NCBI GenBank assembly: GCA_002840975.1
Contig: PHDN01000003.1
Coordinates: 62,001 to 126,000 of the forward strand
Source: Bacteroidetes bacterium HGW-Bacteroidetes-16
Lineage (GTDB): Bacteria; Bacteroidota; Bacteroidia; Bacteroidales; F082
Direction of reading: 5' to 3'
Length of the DNA stretch: 64,000 bases
The position numbers and the translations under genes are program-made. Within the stretch, counting starts at the first letter, position 1, and each line of letters begins with the position of its first letter. Below, piece after piece: positions 62,295-64,000 of the stretch. The notes under the pieces were generated by a model, which was not told the DNA's origin, made no database searches, and worked only from the letters and a program-made list of their open reading frames with translations.

Positions 62295-63971
62295 ATGAAA
62301 TTCATTTCTACACTAGCTGTATTACTTGCTCTGGGAACGATGCTTACCGGACAAGTAGCGCCGGATAAATACTATATCCAGTTTACCGACAAAAACAATT
62401 CTCCTTATTCGATCAACCAGCCGGAGGAATTTCTCTCACAGCGGGCCATCGATCGCCGTGAAAAGTATGGTATTGTCATTACCGAAGAGGATTTGCCGGT
62501 TAATCCGGCTTATCTTCAGGGAGTTTCCGCAGCTGGGGCTCAATTGCTCAACCCTACTAAATGGATGAATGGGGTAACTGTCTTTACCGAAGATACAACG
62601 GTTATTGAATTGATCGGGGCCCTGCCTTACGTTCAAAACGTGGTGAAACTTCCTCAGCCGATACCTACAGGGATTGATAAAGCCTACTTTGCTAACGAGA
62701 CCATCGCGTTAGCTGAGAAATTGGAATACAACAACCTGAAGAACACGGGTACTTATAATTATGGTGGAGCGGGTCCGCAAATCAACCAGATCAATGGTAC
62801 TGTCCTACATGATATGGGATATCAGGGTCAGGGAGTGGTGATTGCTGTTTTGGATGGTGGGTTTAGCGGTACAGAGCAACATCCGTTTTTTGATAGCCTG
62901 TGGATGAACAACCGGGTGTTGGGCACCAAAGATTTTGTTCATCCCGGAGGAAATGTTTTCACTGAAAGTGGACACGGCAACTCTGTATTGTCGACCATGG
63001 CAGCCTATTCGCCCGGGCAGATGATTGGAACCGCCCCACAGGCCGGCTATTGGTTGCTAAGACCCGAAGATGTACAATCGGAAAATGTGATTGAAGAATA
63101 CAATTGGGTTTCGGCGGCTGAATTTGCTGATAGTGTAGGAGCCGACATCATCAACAGTTCATTGGGTTATATTGATTTTGATAATCCACAGTTTAATCAT
63201 ACCTACCAGGACATGAACGGCGCCACCAATGTGAGCACCCGTGGTGCAGACCGGGCAGCTGAAAAAGGTATCGTTGTGGTGAACAGTGCAGGAAATTCAG
63301 GCAATGATCCTGATTTTCCATATATCGGTGCACCTGCGGACGGGTTTAATGTTCTTAGCATTGGCGCTGTTGATCCGGATGGGGTCAGGGCCTCTTTTAG
63401 TTCTATTGGGCCAACATACGATGGAAGACATAAACCCACTATTGCTGCAACAGGTCAAAATACTTTTGTTGCTTATGGGATGAGTGATGCCGGCTTTGGA
63501 AATGGAACTTCTTTCTCATCACCTGTCATTGCAGGAATGACGGCATGTTTGGTACAAGCTTATCCCGAAATGCCGGTGATTGAAGTTCATAATGCACTTA
63601 AACAAAGCGGAAGCCAGGCCCTGAACCCGGATGATATACTTGGATGGGGAATACCGGATTATGGAGTGGCTTATGGACTGCTGTTGGAAATTGCCGGAAA
63701 TCAGGCAAATGGAAAAACCTTGGTTGAGGCATTCCCAAACCCGTTTAGGTATGAACTCGACCTGAAGCTTAACCTGGATTCTATTGAATTAGTTGTTGTT
63801 GAGTTGATAAGTACCTCTGGAAAATTAGTGTATTCAGGGAAATATACCCGCTCAAGGGCTGATCGTATCATCAACCTTGATCGTGTGGTAAACTTGTTGA
63901 ATTCAGGTGTTTTTTATGTGCGTGTTGTTATTCCCGAAAAAACTGAGGTAATTAAAATTATAAAACAATAA
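62295..63971 (+). CDS. Secreted subtilisin-like serine protease (S8), T9SS cargo
   Basis: 558 residues from the ATG at 62295, which gives a clean signal peptide (MKFISTLAVLLALG). A pro-region (about 20-160) precedes the peptidase. The catalytic triad is D187 (AVLDGGF), H227 (SGHGNS) and S406 (GTSFSSPV), with the oxyanion Asn in NSAGNSGN. The last 70 residues form a type A T9SS sorting domain (AFPNPFRYELDLKLN), so the mature enzyme should reach the cell surface. Earlier Met codons at 62253, 62256 and 62274 are possible. It ends 29 bases before the window edge. Confidence 0.9.
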   Translation: MKFISTLAVLLALGTMLTGQVAPDKYYIQFTDKNNSPYSINQPEEFLSQRAIDRREKYGIVITEEDLPVNPAYLQGVSAAGAQLLNPTKWMNGVTVFTEDTTVIELIGALPYVQNVVKLPQPIPTGIDKAYFANETIALAEKLEYNNLKNTGTYNYGGAGPQINQINGTVLHDMGYQGQGVVIAVLDGGFSGTEQHPFFDSLWMNNRVLGTKDFVHPGGNVFTESGHGNSVLSTMAAYSPGQMIGTAPQAGYWLLRPEDVQSENVIEEYNWVSAAEFADSVGADIINSSLGYIDFDNPQFNHTYQDMNGATNVSTRGADRAAEKGIVVVNSAGNSGNDPDFPYIGAPADGFNVLSIGAVDPDGVRASFSSIGPTYDGRHKPTIAATGQNTFVAYGMSDAGFGNGTSFSSPVIAGMTACLVQAYPEMPVIEVHNALKQSGSQALNPDDILGWGIPDYGVAYGLLLEIAGNQANGKTLVEAFPNPFRYELDLKLNLDSIELVVVELISTSGKLVYSGKYTRSRADRIINLDRVVNLLNSGVFYVRVVIPEKTEVIKIIKQ

Positions 63972-64000
63972 GCAGGATAGGCCTGTTTATCACAGGGGTT

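Noticed and set aside
1-64000. tRNA, rRNA or tmRNA genes
   Set aside because: I looked through the larger gene gaps for T-loop-like sequences and rRNA segments and found none. A covariance search would be decisive.

Overview
The window reads as an ordinary chromosomal stretch of a Bacteroidota bacterium, probably in or near the Bacteroidales/Marinilabiliales. The reasons are: many start sites preceded by the phylum's -7 box TAnnTTTG rather than strong Shine-Dalgarno sites; three secreted proteins with a type IX secretion (T9SS) C-terminal sorting tail; phylum-typical families (DUF3078, DUF4293, DUF1573, TIGR02757, CotH/lamin-tail protein); a Rho factor with a long low-complexity insertion; and the gene order rpsF-rpsR-rplI. 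About 62 protein genes are densely packed on both strands. I see no rRNA or tRNA gene, CRISPR array, prophage or intact insertion sequence.

Layout. 1-2.4 kb: 5' part of a VWA membrane protein, FabG and a second SDR facing away from it. 2.6-5.3 kb: an orphan hybrid histidine kinase. 5.4-9.0 kb: a five-gene minus-strand operon (DUF2007, class IV aminotransferase, exported CAP-SPOR protein, GNAT-like protein, small membrane protein). 9-11 kb: a DMT transporter, an SDR without the catalytic Tyr/Lys, and a perfect 34-bp palindrome. 11-17 kb: a minus-strand block with a small membrane protein, MutL, two rhomboid proteases, an EEP-family enzyme and glutathione peroxidase. 17-17.7 kb: a gene-free stretch with facing pairs of a 50-bp-period repeat. 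17.7-22 kb: an ECF sigma factor overlapping a membrane-anchored beta-barrel protein, then a PKD-repeat T9SS cargo. 22-25 kb: an rRNA/tRNA methyltransferase, the S6-S18-L9 operon, and a DUF1778/GNAT toxin-antitoxin pair. 25-32 kb: UDP-GlcNAc 2-epimerase, a NarL-type two-component system, exported MsrB and a CotH T9SS cargo. 32-38 kb: purine nucleoside phosphorylase, acyl-CoA ligase, a saccharopine-dehydrogenase-like enzyme, two tandem monohaem proteins and TIGR02757. 38-47 kb: DUF1573, an aminotransferase with HypA, FtsK with a LolA-like protein, DUF423, and a vitamin-import operon (thiamine-binding-like protein, PnuC-family transporter, NadR-type kinase, glycosyltransferase). 47-55 kb: UspA, Mpl-like ligase with DUF1573, Rho, DUF4293, phosphodiesterase, DUF3078 and a TonB-C protein. 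55-64 kb: RmuC with a SpoU methyltransferase, L19, TrmD with an aldehyde dehydrogenase, M1 peptidase and a subtilase T9SS cargo.

How the genes work together. Most are housekeeping: translation (S6, S18, L9, L19, TrmD, two SpoU methyltransferases), DNA maintenance (MutL, FtsK, RmuC), transcription termination (Rho), envelope work (LolA-like, rhomboids, Mpl-like, TonB-C, DUF3078) and redox protection (GPx, MsrB). No clear-cut new multi-gene system is visible. The best leads are the paired 50-bp-period repeat, the sigma factor/beta-barrel pair, a MutL whose endonuclease motif is altered at key positions, and the vitamin operon whose substrate is ambiguous. Names and motifs come from reading the sequence and recalling the families. 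No database search was run.
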